Assembly (NCBI RefSeq): GCF_047495875.1 | Contig: NC_092464.1 | Location: 26,196,865 to 26,260,864, forward strand | From: Pithys albifrons albifrons | Taxonomy: Eukaryota; Chordata; Aves; Passeriformes; Thamnophilidae | Reading direction: 5' to 3' | Length of the DNA stretch: 64,000 nucleotides | In this document: one piece after another, positions 62,782 to 64,000 of the stretch | How positions within the stretch are numbered: the stretch's first letter is position 1 | Layout: every line of letters starts with the position of its first letter | Notes under the pieces: model-generated | What the model was told of the DNA's origin: nothing | Seen by the model: only the letters and a program-made list of their open reading frames with translations | The model's database searches: none | Position numbers and translations under genes: made by a program

Positions 62782-64000
62782 GTATGTATGACTAAATCTG
62801 GTACTTGGTGATATAGAGCCTCTTCATTCCGTTGCCTCTTTGTTCTCTCCCAGCGGATGGAAGAAGCAGTCTTTATGTAGTGTAGACCCAGAGCTCTCTG
62901 AAAAAGACCCAAGATTTTATTTGTTACCCAAGATATTTCAGGGTTTGCTTCACTCCAATGTTTGAGATGATCAGAGTGGTCTGAGCTGCAGGCGAGCTCA
63001 GGTAGAAGTCCCCGGAACACTTTCAGTATCGCCCTGCCTTTGCATGTTCTGCTGGTCCCCAAAGTGCTAATACAACAACAAAAAAAACCACCTAAATTTT
63101 ACTGACATACCAAGAAAAATTCAGAGGCTGTAAATGTAAAGCTCATTTAAACATGTGATCCAAATCCAGCTATCATCAGGATATCCTCATTGTCTCAGGG
63201 GATCATTATTCCTGATACTTTGAGTGGAGTGTGGAAGAATAGACACCAGTCACTAACAGCATTTCATTCTGCTGATCAGGCTGTTAAACATTCCCAGCCT
63301 TTTCCAGTTTTCACTTCACCCAAATAATTTTAAGCTTTGAACAGACACTATGAATTTCTGTTATTTTCCTATACCATCAATATGTGGTATAATTCTCCTC
63401 TCCCCTAACATGCAGAACTCTTGTGGTATTGTCTGTAGCTCTACTTTTCCTGTCCTATAGGGCTGTACTGAGGAAATCCTTCACTGTGAACCAAAGTGTC
63501 AGTTGATTCCCCATAGAGGGAATAAAAAAAACAACAAACAAACAAAACAAAACAACAACAACAAAAAAACCCCAAAAAACCAACAACAACAAACCCCACC
63601 CCCTAATATGTATTTCATGTCTCTGAAATAGTTCTCACTGTTTTGTTAAATGGATGATAAAAGTTAAATTACTAGCTGACACCTTTATATTATGTGGATA
63701 CATGCTGTGATCTACATTCTGCAATTATGGTTGTCAGTAACTTTTTTTCCAATTAAATCCCATTCAAGACTAGTAATATTGCACTCTGCATCATTTTACA
63801 AATTGCTGTGTATCATGAATAATTTTGTACAATTTTATCTGTGGTGGCAATAGCTATTAAATGCATAATACCTGTAAATATATCTGCTATCACAAAAGTG
63901 AATAGCCTGGAAGTAATAAATTGCATTTGGTTTCCATTGGGATTACACTTACATTAATATGAGAATTTAAAATAATGCAAATGTTTTAAAAATGCAAAGA
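62782..64000 (+). other. TAC1 intron after neurokinin A exon (incomplete)
   Basis: Begins at the GTATGT donor and runs to the window end. No segment resembling the last TAC1 coding exon (VAYERSAMQNYERRR-like in human) is visible. An A/CAA-rich low-complexity tract lies at 63521-63603. Confidence 0.75.
63521..63603. repeat. A-rich / (CAA)n low-complexity tract
   Basis: About 80 bases made almost only of A and C, with CAA, CAAA and AACCCC runs, inside a TAC1 intron. It could be the decayed tail of a retrocopy, but nothing recognisable adjoins it. Confidence 0.85.

Overview
The window looks like nuclear DNA of a sauropsid, almost certainly a bird. The reasons are: the only LINE remnants I can recognise are CR1 3' ends; overall repeat density is low; genes are interrupted by introns; there are single LTR-like units of the kind common in bird genomes; and the one gene present encodes [Arg3]-substance P, the form known from chicken. 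The species cannot be fixed from the sequence alone.

Layout. Bases 1 to about 58,700 hold no exon I can recognise. This is a long AT-rich intergenic stretch on the 5' side of the gene at the right end. It contains six CR1 fragments (about 3935, 7090, 20191, 27134, 29165 and 42590), one well-delimited solo LTR (33111-33924), a second LTR-like unit (about 14597-15310), an approximately 350-base CTTT microsatellite (44762-45120), a GT microsatellite, two short tandem duplications, a faint Tc1/mariner-like inverted-repeat element, and an unrecognised 138-codon ORF with one hydrophobic segment. The most distinctive items are three dispersed copies of one roughly 310-base 5S rRNA-derived SINE (1058-1372 minus, 25896-26201 plus, 32106-32416 minus). 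Each has its own flanking target-site duplication, and all share a non-5S body that ends in conserved hairpins.

From about 58,680 the sequence turns GC- and CpG-rich and leads into a TATA-box promoter (TATA at 59372-59379) and the TAC1 (preprotachykinin A) gene on the plus strand. A short non-coding exon 1 (about 59403-59446), a GT-rich intron 1, and coding exons at 60220-60342, 60450-60546, 61085-61108 and 62728-62781 are visible with clean GT/AG junctions and continuous reading frame. The last coding exon and 3' UTR lie beyond base 64,000. The visible precursor contains a signal peptide, an acidic spacer, substance P and neurokinin A, each followed by a Gly-Lys-Arg amidation/cleavage signal. 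The mammalian 45-base exon 4 (needed for neuropeptide K) is not found, so the default transcript appears gamma-like and would yield substance P, neurokinin A and a neuropeptide-gamma-like peptide.

The large upstream stretch is where long-range TAC1 enhancers would be expected, but none can be pinned down without cross-species alignment. The best candidate for something undescribed is the 5S-derived SINE family and the paired hairpins at its 3' end.
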